From: Daucus carota subsp. sativus
Lineage: Eukaryota; Streptophyta; Magnoliopsida; Apiales; Apiaceae
Reading direction: 5' to 3'
Assembly: GCF_001625215.2 (NCBI RefSeq)
Contig: NC_030385.2
Location: 1,419,135 to 1,483,134 of the forward strand
DNA length: 64,000 bases
Made by a program: the position numbers and the translations under genes. Every line of letters starts with the position of its first letter. The first letter of the stretch is position 1. The notes beneath the pieces were generated by a model. That model had not been told where the DNA came from and made no database searches. It saw only the letters and a list, made by a program, of their open reading frames with translations. Below are positions 1-11,875 of the stretch, one piece after another.

Positions 1-297
1 GTATTTTATAATAAGTTATTATTATATGAATAATTTTAATAATTTTTATATCAGATAACGGTAAATATCCAAAAAATTCATTCAAACACATAAATTAAAA
101 ATTAATTTTCATTTATAAATTACTTCTCACTTATAAGCATAAGCAAGTGGAATTTACAGGAGCATCCGTTTAGTTCATCAATATATTTAATTACGACAAA
201 AATCAAATCTGAGAAACATGAATACCACAAATCAAGGAAGAGAAACAAAGAGGCATAACAATCCTTAGAGTAGCAGAGCAAAACCTCCCTAGTTTGA
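1..297. other. AT-rich flank, no gene seen
   Basis: The stretch is AT-rich and downstream of the minus-strand thionin-like gene, so part of it may be that gene's 3' UTR. No conserved coding segment is visible on either strand. Confidence 0.5.
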
Positions 298-820
298 TCA
301 AGGGGATGATGTATTTGATGAGTAGGTGTTGTCGCACTTCTGAGAACAAGATCCCACACACTTTTCCATATTATCGGCATCTGATAGACACGACCCAAAA
401 TCCGACACAAGTTAATACAATATTCATAACAAGAAGGCCTTGGCCAAAATGATAAGTAGATGAACTGATATTTACTGATCATAGTAATAACTTACTGGGA
501 TTTTTGTTGGTACTGATATTGGAGCACAGAGACGAGGCACAACCAAGCTTACAGAAGGCGTGGTTTTGATTAGAATCATCGACGCGATCAACTCTGCGTT
601 GGACAGAAGCCACATTACTGTCACCACCAGGGAGAATGCAGTTCTTGAAGCACTGAGTAGTGCAGGAACAAAGAGTCTGAGAAGGCTCAATTATGCAGAA
701 CACATAGCATTTTATGTAACAGTCCTTGAAAGAGCCCGTGTCGCCCGCTCGTCCCACGGCTAACAGAGCAGCTGTCACTGCCATTACTAGAACTACTGAT
801 CTTAATTTCCCTCCCTCCAT
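298..820 (-). CDS. Thionin-like secreted Cys-rich protein, two exons
   Basis: Exon 1 runs 820 to 496 and exon 2 runs 380 to 298, joined across a GT-AG intron (donor GTAAGT at 495-490, acceptor AG at 382-381, phase 1). The product is about 135 aa. It has a hydrophobic N-terminal signal peptide (residues about 7-25), then Cys-rich segments containing FKDCYIKCYVFC, CSCTTQC, FCKLGCASSLCSNIST and, in exon 2, KCVGSCSQKC. The CKLGCASSLC core and the terminal KCVGSC block are typical of the plant thionin-like 2 family, small secreted proteins of the thionin superfamily. Antimicrobial action is known for classical thionins but is only inferred here. An in-frame ATG lies 15 bases upstream (835); the inner start was chosen because family members begin with MEG followed by the signal peptide. 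If the intron is kept, translation stops just after it and the last Cys pairs are lost. Confidence 0.82.
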
Positions 821-892
821 TGATCTGTTCTTCAATTGAGCCAGCTACAACTAAGTATTTGAACTGGTTCAACAGTGAAGATAGAGGGCTGC

Positions 893-899
893 TTTTATA
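893..899 (-). promoter_or_regulatory. TATA box of the thionin-like gene
   Basis: On the minus strand CTATAAAAGC lies about 75 bases upstream of the inferred start codon. That is a normal TATA spacing for a short plant leader. Confidence 0.6.
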
Positions 900-2279
900 G
901 AAAAGAATGCTAGATATGATTGGAAAAATCACATGCAACCATTGGTTTGTTTTATCCAGGCTAGCCAGTTGGCTTTTCACGGGCCAAGTTAGACAACATT
1001 AGTATAAGCAGAGCTAGTTTGTCTCTAGCTGTTGCTTCTTCTGTTTGGTTCCAACAAACTATAATCCCTCGGATCATTTGTTATTCTAACACTCTCCCTA
1101 AATCGAAAGCCCATATTTGGAACATAATTTTCTCTTGAACGCCGCTTTGATATCATGCTCCGTGATCAATTCTCCCGAAACCACATGATACTAAAATGAG
1201 TTATCATTTTATTATTCTAATTCCTAAGATCAAGATAAGATAAGTTTGGATCTGTTATTTTGAGCATGGTCTATAAAAAATCAAAGGAAATCAAGTAGAG
1301 TAGATCTAACAAAGTCCAACCCAAGAATTGCCTAATTTTGTAGCCCAAGTCGGCCCACCCCAATTCATCCACATCCTCACCCAATATCCTTATTTTTGGG
1401 CCTTACGCGCGCCCCCATTTGCACTCATCTAAAGATCAATTAATAAATCTTTTAAATTGCTTTATATAATGTTATGATTATTTATTTTATTTTTATCTAA
1501 CATATAAATAAAAATAGAGTCTTACCCTATCTAATATAGAAACATCTTCATTTTAAAAACTAAAAACCCACCTCAAATATCACTAAATTTTAAGGCATAT
1601 ATAACCAATACCTCCACCTTCTTCTCCAATCTTTCCTCCCATCTTCGCCTTTTAATTGCAACCCCAGTTATCTTCCACGACTCCAACGAAGTTACGCTCC
1701 TGAAACCACAGCTCATCCCGTTGTCTACCTCCTCCATCGTCTCAGCCGCCTCTGTTGTCGCCCCGCCTCCTCCGCCGTCCTGTTTTTGTCTCGTCCCATC
1801 CTCTCTATGCTCACGCCCTTCCATGTCCATCTACTCTGCTATCTCCACCGTCGTTATTACTCCCAGAATCGATAACAAGTACAGATCTGGAGGTTTTGCT
1901 GACTTTTGGAGATTTTTACCAATTTTTGCAACATATATTATTAAATTTTAAAGAGAATATCAATAAATTGTATTGAGAATATCACCAACTCGTATCGGTT
2001 TTTAGTTTTTATTTTAAAAGTGTTTTTTATTTGATCGCCAATAAAAATATGGTATTTTTTCCTGAGAAAAAATATGGTGCTTTTTCTGATTAATTAGTAA
2101 TATCATAATTTTTTGTTCTACTTTTTCAAATATAAAAATGAATCTATATGTTCAACAGTTTAAGGAGTATAATAATGAGTAAACTAGTTAATAATAAATG
2201 CGTATGCATATATGAATTTTAAAAATACTTTTGATATATAAAAATATCTCTATATAATCTCTCGTGTTCCTAATCCAGA
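900..2279. other. Intergenic region, no gene supported
   Basis: This divergent intergenic region separates the thionin-like gene and the CASC3-type gene. A C-rich, T-poor patch at about 1610-1850 is open in several frames. It shows no start context, splice sites or recognisable protein, so I do not call a gene. Confidence 0.5.
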
Positions 2280-2399
2280 GTACTAAATAATTTAGGGTTC
2301 TTTTTTCTTGTCACACAAAATCAAGCAATTCAAAACCCTAATTTCACTCTCTCGCTCTCAATCTCTACACAAAAGCTAGGGTCTATTGTTTACAGCTTG
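2280..2399 (+). promoter_or_regulatory. Leader of the CASC3-type gene with telo-box motif
   Basis: A pyrimidine-rich leader carries TTTAGGGTT near 2292 and AAAACCCTAATT near 2331, the plant telo-box pattern common in promoters and leaders of housekeeping genes. A CT-rich stretch follows just before the ATG at 2400. Confidence 0.5.
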
Positions 2400-5300
2400 A
2401 TGGCGAGTGTTGTTGAAGATGAATTGGAGTACGAGAGTGATCCAGAGGAGTCTAAGATGTCTTTGATTGCGCGTCGGAGAGAAGCGAGTGACGATGAAGA
2501 CGAGAGAGACGAGAGAGATGGGAGAGATGAGGAGAGAGACGAGGAGAGAGTGGTGGAGAGTGAATCTGAAGGTGCTGTTGAGGAGTATTATGAGGAGAGT
2601 GAGGGGAGTGGTGAGTTTGATGAGGAAGAGGTGGAGAGAGATGATGAGGTGGAGGTGGAGATTGGAGAGAGTGAGGTGAAGGTTGCTGGAGGTGTTGAAG
2701 AAGGTGAACCGGAGTTTTCGGGGGATAAACGGCCGGTGGAAGGGGAAGAGGTGGTTGGGGAGGAGAAGAAGAAGGAGAATGAGCCGTTCGCTGTGCCGAC
2801 TGCTGGTGCTTTTTATATGCATGATGATCGGTTTCGTGATGGGTCTGGTCGTGGTGGTGGTCGACATAGGTATGGGTTCAGGGTTTAATTGTGATGAGTT
2901 ATATTGATTTTGTTGAATGCATGTATGTAGAATTGCTGAATTGGGTGCATGCTTTTGTTTTATGATTATATTACTGGCGTTAGGAATATGTATAGTAAGT
3001 GGTTTCTGCTGGTAGGATAGTAATGGAAAGTTAATTTATATAGGGCAAGATGGAGGGGGTGGGTTTGTTTAAGGAGTTCTGCAGGAATAGAGATTTGGAT
3101 AATCAATAGGGATCGTGTTAACCTAGAATGGCTTAGATTCTACTTCTTAGTTACATTATCTCCCCTTAGATCACCGACTAACATAAGCTCGTAATGTCCT
3201 TGCATTCCCCTTTATTCTCTGACCTTTTATTACTGATGTACAGCTTCTCTTTTTAAACATACAGCCTTTATTCACCCCTACTCAATTAGCGAACTTAATG
3301 GTATTGAGGATTTAACAATTCTATATGATCTGGACTTAAAGGAAATGTGGTGGTTTAATCTTGGCAATCAGAATGGAGAACTCCAGTTCCATATATAGTA
3401 TACACATGAGAATTTGTGGCGCGATTAATATCTAATCCAATCAAGTGACCAATGCTTATTAATATGTTTCCTTGTATATCTACTTACATAATGATATTAG
3501 CTGCCTAGGTTGATTTAAGCGATTTGAAGTTCGATGATAAATATATCAAAACCAGGAACAAAGCATTAGGTAGGTTGAATTTGAGATGCTCGACTATATG
3601 TTATCCAACGGATAAATTTGCAGCTTTGACCCTATTACTCTATGCCTATGTAAAATTACATATATTACCCCTCCGCCCCCTTCCTGCTTCCCCGCGCACC
3701 CCAGCGAATCCTACAGCTGAAAAACGTTGATATGCGCCCACTCCCGCATCCCTGCACTTGGGATACGAGGTTCCTCATCCAAGTGACGAATCCCTGCTAC
3801 ACCGGTCTATGCTATTCCTGACATCTTTCCACGAGACATTTACATCCCAACTACAATACAGATTATTTGGTATTTAATTATTTTTGTGATATTCTGCATC
3901 TATTACATTTGAGGATGTCTTAATTTGTCCATATTTTTCTTTACATATAATTATATAATTAAAAAGTTTTTGTGCAGGATCATAGGTAATTTATTTCTTT
4001 ACCTATAATTATATAATTGAAAAGTTTTTGTGTAGAATTATAGGTAATTTATGCAATATGGTTGTATATATGTTACTTTTTGCAATTACATATATAATTA
4101 CTTCTGTTCTGGTTTTTGATTTATTACATATAACTGTCAGGCGGAACCTTGGTGGAAGAAATTTGTGGGAATCAAGGGATGATAGAAAATGGGGACATGA
4201 CAAGTTCTTCGAGGAGATAACTACTCAAGAAAGGCGCCGTGAAGAGGTGGATGGTGTTAGTGTCTTCATTCTCAATTTATGTTTAGAAGATATTTTTTTA
4301 TGATGTTCTGATATGTTCTTTGTATTTTTACAGGGGAGGAAGGCATCTAGAGGACGTAATCGGAGCCGAGGCAAAGTTCAAGGAGAAGAACGTAGTTATG
4401 CACGAGATAACAGGCCTAAAATGTTTAACAATGATAATCAGAACAATGTGCCCAACAATCAGAACAGTCGGCTGCAGAACAGTGCTCCCAAGAACCCGGA
4501 CACTGCACCCAAGAACCAGAACAATGCACCTAAGGGTGTAAGAGGGAGAGGCCCTAGAAGATATCAATCTTATTGGAATGAGGTTCCAATACAAAAAAAA
4601 ATGTGAGTAGAAATTTTTATTAAGATGTGATTTACTGTGCGCTGAGATATTATTGTAAATTAATTGTGCTTTGTCATCTTAATAGACATGCAAAGTCGGC
4701 AGATAAAGGTCACCATGCTACAACTACAAAAGTATCAGAACGCCCGTCAACTGGAGAATCTGACCAAAACTCAGCTAAAAGACACGTGTCCTCCAGCCTG
4801 AATTCTGCCTCTCCCCCATTTTATCCCTCAGCTTCTTCGAAGAAAGAAATCAGTTTGACTCAGAAAAGGGATGGTCCAGCTGCACCACTCCACCGGAACC
4901 TGCAGTCATCTGTTTCTGATGAGAGTTTTTCCATGTCTTCATCCAGCACGATGCGTGATAAGAACTTAGCTGATGTTGGCATGAACAAGCTTTATATTGA
5001 CGATCATGCCCCTGCACAGACTGGGAAGCCATTGAATAGCTCACAATTGCAAGTGTCAGTGTCCCCGTGGACTAATTCTTCACAATATCCTCATTCACGA
5101 GTTCAGGGCAGAGTACAAACTCCCATGGAGAAGATGGCATATCAATCAACTCCTCATAATCACATCGAAAGAGTCCCTTACCCAACTCAACATCGCAATG
5201 GCCAGCAAGTTCCTGCTCAAACACATCAGGGTTCCTTTCAAGCTTCTGGGCGTCAGTTGGGGCAGCGGACTCAAGCTTACTTATCACCAGATTCAGCTCT

Positions 5301-8058
5301 CACAACTAATTCTTTTGAATTTAAAGAAACCAGGTCTTCTCAGGAATCAAGTAAATCAAATACCGCGTTGATTGGCAAAGGAAAGAGTGTTGAAGTTAAT
5401 GGAAGGGGGTCTTTCTCCTACGGTGGGGCTCAGGTTATTGGAGCTTCTGGAGGCTTGCCTAGCAGCCATGGTGATGTTAACTTTCCTGGCATGCCAACTT
5501 TCTTGCCAGGTAGTACTGCTTCTGATACCAAGTTTTTGATAATTTGTTAGTGGAACAGAGTCGGTAATAGTATTTCTCTTGGTCAACATATGGTTATAAA
5601 TTTAAATTAGTTATCAGTTGACATCTGTGGGCCCTTCTAAATTATATTAGCACTAGATTTATTTTAGTAAACTCTCTTATTTGGTGGAATTGAATTGCAG
5701 TTATGCAATTTGGTGGTCAACATCCAGGTGGAATGGGGGTTCCTGCTGTTGGTATGGCATTCCCGGGATATGTGAATAATCCTGGGTCGGGGAATTCTGA
5801 GATGACATGGTATGTTTAATCTTTTGAAATGTTTCTGGAGCTGGATATCTTTGTTTAAACTTATAGATGTAACGATGATGTCAACAATCAAATAGTTAGT
5901 TGATTTTGTGTTGCTACTTTTAAATAGTTTTTTCATATAATAATCGGTCACTCTGTCAGGCTACTGAATTACATTAAATCAATCATATCACTATTTTTTT
6001 TGCTGGTCTTTAAGCTGATGACAAAGTGCCCTAGTCTGTTATTGCTTCTGAAATCTATCTTTACCGGTTTGTGAAAATCATTAGTTTGATTTATCATTCA
6101 CATCCAATTTTAATATTCTATATCACTCTGCAGGCTTCATAATTATTTGAAGAGCAGTTTCTTATATTATATTTGTGAATGCAGGCTTCCAGTTTTGGCA
6201 GGGCCTGCAGGGGCTTTAGGTGCTTCATATAATTCCCCCTATCTTTCCGTTGATGGTACCTATCAGTCTCGTCCTTCTGGCCAAGTATCTTCTGTGAATG
6301 GTGCTTCAAGGTTGGTGTTGTACTTAGATTTTCTGACTCTAACTGTATAATCTTTTCATTTCCATGCTAATGTGGTTATCTTCTTGATAACTGAAAAAAT
6401 GTGATCTATGTGTAGCACAAGTAGTTTTAACATTATATATACATCGGTTAGAGTCTAGTTAAATGTAGAAAATAATCATTAAATACACAACATAGAATGA
6501 ACCTGACTACCTGAGTTGGTATCTGAGCGTAGGAATACATTAACAGCACAGGCGGCACTCAAATACAGCATTATTCTTAATCAATTATTACTTTGATTTT
6601 TGTTTACCCTTTTGTCTTCTTCCCTGTAATCTGATACACTATTCTCGTGTAGTTTCCTTTTGACTATAAGTGTTTTGGAAAGTGCATTAAGCTTTCCCTC
6701 TTAAGTGGAAGCTATATGCTACTATCTGATATGAAGTTATGAACATTAGCGGGGATGTTTGTTTTGGATGAATTAAGCAATTAATTGTGCATTGATAGGA
6801 AATTTTTTTGAAGAGTTGAGCTTAAGAAATTAAGTCAAATGTATGGATCTAGCAGAAATATGTGTAAAGAAACTTCAATGAGGGACTAGGATAGTTGGGA
6901 GGTGGAACAACAATCGAGAAAAAGGAACGATTCCTTGACAAATTTATAATGAAAAAGAATCACCATTATTTTCAATTTCTGTGTGAAATTTCATTATAAG
7001 CAGGCTATCCATGTTTAGGTGCATTAAGAAGGCCACAAAGAGGATGGGTTATGATTAGGATTTTGTGGCATTTGGTTTTGTTAGGTCTGAGTGTTTGTTT
7101 ATTAGAATATGTTTTAAGTCAACTTACTTTTTGACAGAGTTGAACAGTATAAATATATAAAAGTTTAATAACGCTGAAGATTTTTTTTGAATAATTGACT
7201 AATTACTTACTGATAAAGCATATAACATTCAAACTATAAGCTCTATGTGACGAATTAATTTTAATTTATGTCCAATTCCGTTTTTTTTTTTTTGCATATT
7301 TTTAGAACACTGGTGAGTACTAGATTTTATGAATATCGTACAATCATGAGGGTTAGTGCCAAATATAATACATCATGGAATTTTTGTTTGTTACTGGCCC
7401 AAATTGAATTATGGTTGACATATCAAAATTGATTGTCATCAATTTTATTCTAATGGTGTAGATCCATTTTACCTGAGTAACAGAGTATCATGTTAGTGTT
7501 GTTATGTAGTCCAGCAAATGGTATTTTTTTTTTATTTTTTGAAATTTAGAAAAGGTTATTGTAGTCCTACTACTTCACCTACTTTATATAGCAGGATTTC
7601 TTCTTTATATGGCAGAATTGGACTTAGGTTTAACCCGAATTTGATCAATCATTTTGTTTGTTACTATCTCGTCAATTCTTTCTGCTTATTTTCTCTATAT
7701 AATTTCTCTTTATGTTCTTCTGCAGCAAAGAAAACAATATGAATAAGCCATCTAATGGTTTAATGTCTTCTCAGAAACAAGGTATCAACCTATACCTTTG
7801 TGCATATTTTATTGAATTGTTTTTGAGTAATATAAATATTTAACTGTGCTATAACTTCTTCCTTTGCAGAGCTTGCAACTGATGAGTTTGGGCAAAGACA
7901 AAACAAACCTCGCAGGCAAGTTCTTGTGGCGTTTCTTACCAAGATTTCCGCATTTTCAGTATACATTTCGCATTGTAGTCATTTAATTTAGCATTGCCCC
8001 TTAAAATATCTTTATATATATTTTCTACAGATATACAGAGATGAAGTTTGACCAGTGA
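2400..8058 (+). CDS. CASC3: CASC3/Barentsz (MLN51)-type exon junction complex protein
   Basis: Nine coding exons: 2400-2869, 4141-4246, 4334-4602, 4686-5509, 5701-5809, 6185-6310, 7726-7781, 7870-7915, 8031-8058, giving about 677 aa. Residues 1-125 are a very acidic Glu/Asp/Arg tract. The Btz domain (about 126-192) spans exons 1-3, with AVPTAGAFYMHDDR, GGRNLWESRDDRKWGHDKF and TTQERRREEG. In animal MLN51 this domain clamps eIF4A-III on spliced mRNA; the plant protein is expected to be a core EJC subunit acting in nonsense-mediated decay and mRNA localisation. The rest is low-complexity, rich in Gln, Ser, Asn and Pro. Intron 8 appears to use a GC donor (CAG|GCAAGT at 7916), giving the end RRYTEMKFDQ. 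A GT donor four bases later would instead end in RRQIYRDEV. The start is the first in-frame ATG after the CT-rich leader. The Btz identity is secure; the last two exons are less so. Confidence 0.92.
3943..4058. repeat. 58-bp tandem duplication in CASC3 intron 1
   Basis: Two near-identical 58-bp units start at 3943 and 4001. Each contains AYATAATTATATAATT, AAAAGTTTTTGTG and CATAGGTAATTTAT-like blocks, with a few substitutions. The array ends about 80 bases before the exon 2 acceptor, and the first unit carries an acceptor-like GTGCAG. Confidence 0.75.
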
Positions 8059-9070
8059 TGGATGTGGATAGTTGGAAGGTGGAACCTTTTCAAATTGGTC
8101 ACAATGCACCATTGCTTCTGTCCCTTTGTGATCTTCAGCATCCTTTCTGGATTACTTTGGGCTGTTGTAATTTTCATGATATCATAGGTAATCACAGAGA
8201 AGGGCATTAACTGATTTGTTTTTTCCTGGCATTATTTTATTTTTGTTTGAAGCAAATGATAATTTCACTATTTTGATTGTGGTTTATTTTCTTAGATCTT
8301 TCCTATGTATACAGGTCATCTATAGTAGTGTATGTAGTACAACACATTTAGAGGGACAATTTCTGTATATCAGTGTTGTAGTTTGAACCTGCTGGGATTT
8401 TTAATATATTGTTGCATGCACTTCTGAGTTTATTTAATTGGATATCACTAATCAGATATCAATCTGGAATTTAAGTTTTTGCTCATAAAAATTAAACCTC
8501 TTAGATTCCATCATCGGCTTGCAATTCTACAGTCCAATGCTATAAGTAGCATATAATGCATTGCTACCATTACATGATAGTCAAATTCTTTCGCCTACTC
8601 TTCGGTATCAACAAATTTACATTATAATATAGCCTTTCCCGACTTACAAACACGCACTAGTAATCCACAATTTTAATCTATGTATCTACATTGAAGGTTT
8701 TGACTTTTGATAGTCTACTCCTCAACCCAGACCCACACTTATTTATCTTCAGAACAACAATTTGTGATGTTTGCACTTTGCTCTGGCTCTGTAATTAAAT
8801 GTCTACTCCCCAACCCCAACCCGCACTAATTTATTTCAGAAATGTCATTCAGAGATGTTTGCACCACTGTATTGCTTTGTTTTCTTTTGCTTTATAACGG
8901 TATTCACAGTATTTATACCACTAGCTTTAGTCAAGGCAGATGTTTCCTGCCGCAATACATATCTATCACCGATTCTTTCACTTTCTCGGCAATGTGAAAG
9001 ATGTTCTGTTATAAGATTTCTTTTTGTGAAAATAACTTAGTCAAACTGCGTAAGAATTTCCCTGCCCAGG
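8059..9070. other. 3' UTR and downstream flank of CASC3-type gene
   Basis: The 3' UTR probably occupies the first 300-400 bases. The rest is AT-rich non-coding sequence in which I see no conserved ORF. Confidence 0.45.
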
Positions 9071-9081
9071 TTTTTTTTTTT

Positions 9082-9112
<31 letters not shown>

Positions 9113-9115
9113 GGG
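9071..9115 (+). repeat. T21G24 double homopolymer
   Basis: Twenty-one T are followed at once by twenty-four G. A pure G run of this length is rare in plant DNA and would be prone to quadruplex formation and to length errors in sequencing. Confidence 0.9.
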
Positions 9116-9223
9116 TTGGAATTATGGTAAATTGAAGATACTGGGTTAGTATTTGGAGTTTGGCTACCGGTCCTAGAAGAACATTTTTTCTCTTCTGCTT
9201 GGATCTTCTGATATAAGTTAACA

Positions 9224-10319
9224 TAGGGCTGAGCAAAAAATATCCAAACCGATCACACCGGACCGGACCAAACCATTTTTTCCCGGTTTTCTAAAGTGGT
9301 TTGATTTGATTTAGATACCAACTGTTATTTTACGGTTCAATCTGGTTTTCATTTTTATACCGACCACTAAGACCGACCCTGATCTTTACAAATATAAATT
9401 AATATATTTATATATATAGTATGATATGACGTGTCTTATATTTATGTATGTTTATCTTAAATATGTCTATCTCAAAACCCTTGATTGTCTAATTTGTGCG
9501 CAAAATTGGTTTAAGTCTCCAGAAGAATCAATGCACCTACTTGATATGCTATTGGAATGGGAGAATTATGAAGAGTTTGCTGAAGGTATCTTGTAATTGC
9601 ATCGACTGAATTATTGCTCTAAAATGCATCAAGTTACGTTATATCTGGTACTTCCACATTTGTTATATCAAATAGCAGTTTGTAGAACAAATTCCGTTAC
9701 TCTTTTATATCAATGCTGATTAAAGTGACTTATTTTGTCCGGATGTAAAACAATACCATGGTTATCCTGTTCCTCGACATTTAATTATAGTACCATATCA
9801 TGTTTCTTAAATTATATACACCATGCTATTTACTAGTAATTAAACTTTTCTCTTGTTTCAGATTGGGATGCTGCTATGGAGTTGGACTAGGAGGAGAATG
9901 CATAGCTATTTCTTTTGGAATCTGCTGGTCTGCTGCTGCAGTGAATATGCTCTATTGTTTCTGTGCGTTTTGTTTTGGGCATCAGATTTCATATCTTTTA
10001 AATGTTATGTAATTTACTTAAATTGGGGCACTAAGCAGTGTGTATTGAATTTGACATATTTTTGTTACACTGGAAACTATTTCCCGGAGTGTCTTCTTTT
10101 CCATTTTCTAGTACTCAATATATTTTCATAGCAGCTTAATTCTGCCTTTACGCAGGACTGTTTGGTACACTTATATTTAAATATCGGGTTATCAGGTTTA
10201 ATAGAACTGTTACCGACCTGGTCTAACCATTTAATTTGGTTTGGTTTGATATTCAGCGAAATCAGCATATATGGTCTGGTCTGATTTGGTAGTTAAAATC
10301 TGATAGGTGCTCAGCCTCA
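9224..10319. mobile_element. Degenerate hAT-like element
   Basis: The ends form a short inverted repeat: TAGGGCTGAGCA at 9224 and TGCTCAGCCTCA at 10308-10319 (reverse complement TGAGGCTGAGCA). Subterminal regions on both sides are rich in GGACCGGACC / GGTCTGGTCTGATTTGGT-type motifs, as in plant hAT elements. It holds a hAT transposase C-terminal remnant. No clean 8-bp target duplication is visible (AGTTAACA versus GGGTAACT), so the exact ends are uncertain. Confidence 0.5.
9480..9596 (+). pseudogene. hAT transposase C-terminal remnant
   Basis: One frame reads LDCLICAQNWFKSPEE, then MHLLDMLLEWENYEEFAEG, and ends at TAA (9594-9596). LICAQNW followed by a short acidic tail resembles the end of the hAT dimerisation region. 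No upstream transposase sequence remains in frame, so it is a fragment. The resemblance is judged from memory of the family. Confidence 0.5.
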
Positions 10320-11000
10320 GGGTAACTTGTACTTGTTTTATATAATATAGCTTAGTGTGGACCTTTGATCTTTGGTTTCAGGAATAGAGTTCTCTTTCTT
10401 TCCTGTTTCAATCGCTTGCTAGTCGCATAATATTCATGCCAAATCTTACTTCTGTTTTTGTCGATAACAAATTTAACCATGCATGTTTCTCTGTTCTCCA
10501 GGTGGTAGCTAGTGAAAATTGCCCAACTTCTAATTTTTTGTCCCCAGCTAAGTGATTTGTAGCACATCACATTGTGCCATTGTAGCATACTATAAATTGT
10601 TTGCGGTGAAATATAGAATGGTTTGTTTTTTAGATTTTTTTTTAACATATTTGTATAGGTGTAGATTAACCCACATAAAATGTACAAATTCTTTACTTTT
10701 AGACAATCTCACCAGTGATTATGATTATTATGATGCGATTTAGGAGATTCGAGGTCACTTATTATAATTTATTAAATTAAAATTTCTCAAACACTATTAG
10801 AGCGATGAGATTAACTTCTTTTTATAACACAAATATTATACAAATATAAATATAGAACATAATATAAAGTATATAACTGGTCGCAGAGGTAAAATTCAAT
10901 AATTACAGTGGCTATTTTACCCGCCAGAAACCTAAAAAGTTAAAAAACAGCAGATCACCGCGCGGGTCAAAATAAAAAGATTAAAACCAGCGCAGCGTAG
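10320..11000. other. Intergenic, upstream of glycosyltransferase gene
   Basis: AT-rich non-coding sequence; the final 100 bases turn GC-rich (CCGCGCGGGTC near 10958) as the promoter of the next gene is approached. No gene is seen. Confidence 0.45.
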
Positions 11001-11006
11001 CGCGCG

Positions 11007-11045
<39 letters not shown>

Positions 11046-11112
11046 GTGTCAACTTGTCAGTTACAGCTTTCAAGTTTCAACTATTTCTCAAATCAACTCT
11101 CTCTCTCTCTCT
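11001..11112 (+). repeat. (CG)5(CT)16 and second CT microsatellite in the leader region
   Basis: (CG)5 runs straight into about sixteen CT units (11001-11043), and a second CT run lies at 11096-11112. CT/GA tracts near the transcription start are common in plant promoters and leaders, so these may be part of the core promoter or 5' UTR of the downstream gene. Confidence 0.8.
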
Positions 11113-11128
11113 ACATAACTACGAATCA

Positions 11129-11143
11129 ATGGAAGCTTTGTGA
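11129..11143 (+). CDS. Possible four-codon upstream ORF (MEAL)
   Basis: ATGGAAGCTTTGTGA lies in the predicted first leader exon of the glycosyltransferase gene. It would be the first AUG met by scanning ribosomes if transcription starts near the CT tracts. Whether it is transcribed or translated is unknown. Confidence 0.3.
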   Translation: MEAL

Positions 11144-11217
11144 TTAGAGAGCGAGTTCACATTGCAACCATAGACCGTTACTCGCATCTTCTCAGTCACG
11201 GCGATCTAAGTGAACAA

Positions 11218-11875
11218 GTAAGCGACACTGATCGATACACTTTTATAATATCATTCGCTACTCAGCTTATCTTTGTTGAATATTAATACTGATTGTCTCG
11301 ATAGTTTGTGTTCCATCCCGGTGTAATTATTCGTCAAGTTAAGTTATATTTTCAATTCTGATTGAGAATCCATTGAATTCTTTTGACTTCGTCGTGAATT
11401 TGTAATTTAATTTAGTTACCTACTAACATTCATGCTTGGTTGAGAATCTGTAGATCTTATTAGATAAGTTGTTAGCGAGAGTAAAGTTACCGATTTAGAC
11501 TTAGTAGACTATGAATTTGCCTGGTTTAGCTTAACTGCGTTTTTATTTTATTGTTAATTGAGAATCTATAGGTTTAATTAGATTCATTGTTAGTGATAGT
11601 AAATTCACCAATTTAGCGATCGTAATTTTGAATTTACCGAGTTTTGCTTAAATGAGTGGTTATCTTATTGTGTAGGTCTGAAATGTATACATCTGCACAA
11701 ATAGTATTTTGTTTCAGTGAGAGGTTCATCGCATGAATTTTGGAGTTTGTGTAGTTTTTCAGAATATCTGTTTTACAGATATGCAGATCCTTGTTGGTTT
11801 TCAAGTTCTTTTCAAGTTAGCAACAGAGAGTGTGAATTCGAATATATTAGATTTGCATGAAATTTAGGGAAACAG
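11218..11875 (+). other. Predicted 5' UTR leader intron of glycosyltransferase gene
   Basis: AACAA|GTAAGC at 11218 matches a plant donor, and GGAAACAG at 11868-11875 directly precedes the ATG. The 658 bases between are T-rich with no long ORF, like the leader introns common in plant housekeeping genes. A different acceptor, or an upstream coding exon, cannot be excluded. Confidence 0.5.

Noticed and set aside
1573-1976. Open frames on both strands in a C-rich patch
   Set aside because: Low complexity, mutually overlapping, and no recognisable domain or splice structure.
2376-2867. Long minus-strand open frame opposite CASC3 exon 1
   Set aside because: It is the complement of a GAG/GAA-rich acidic coding tract and has no protein similarity or splice context.
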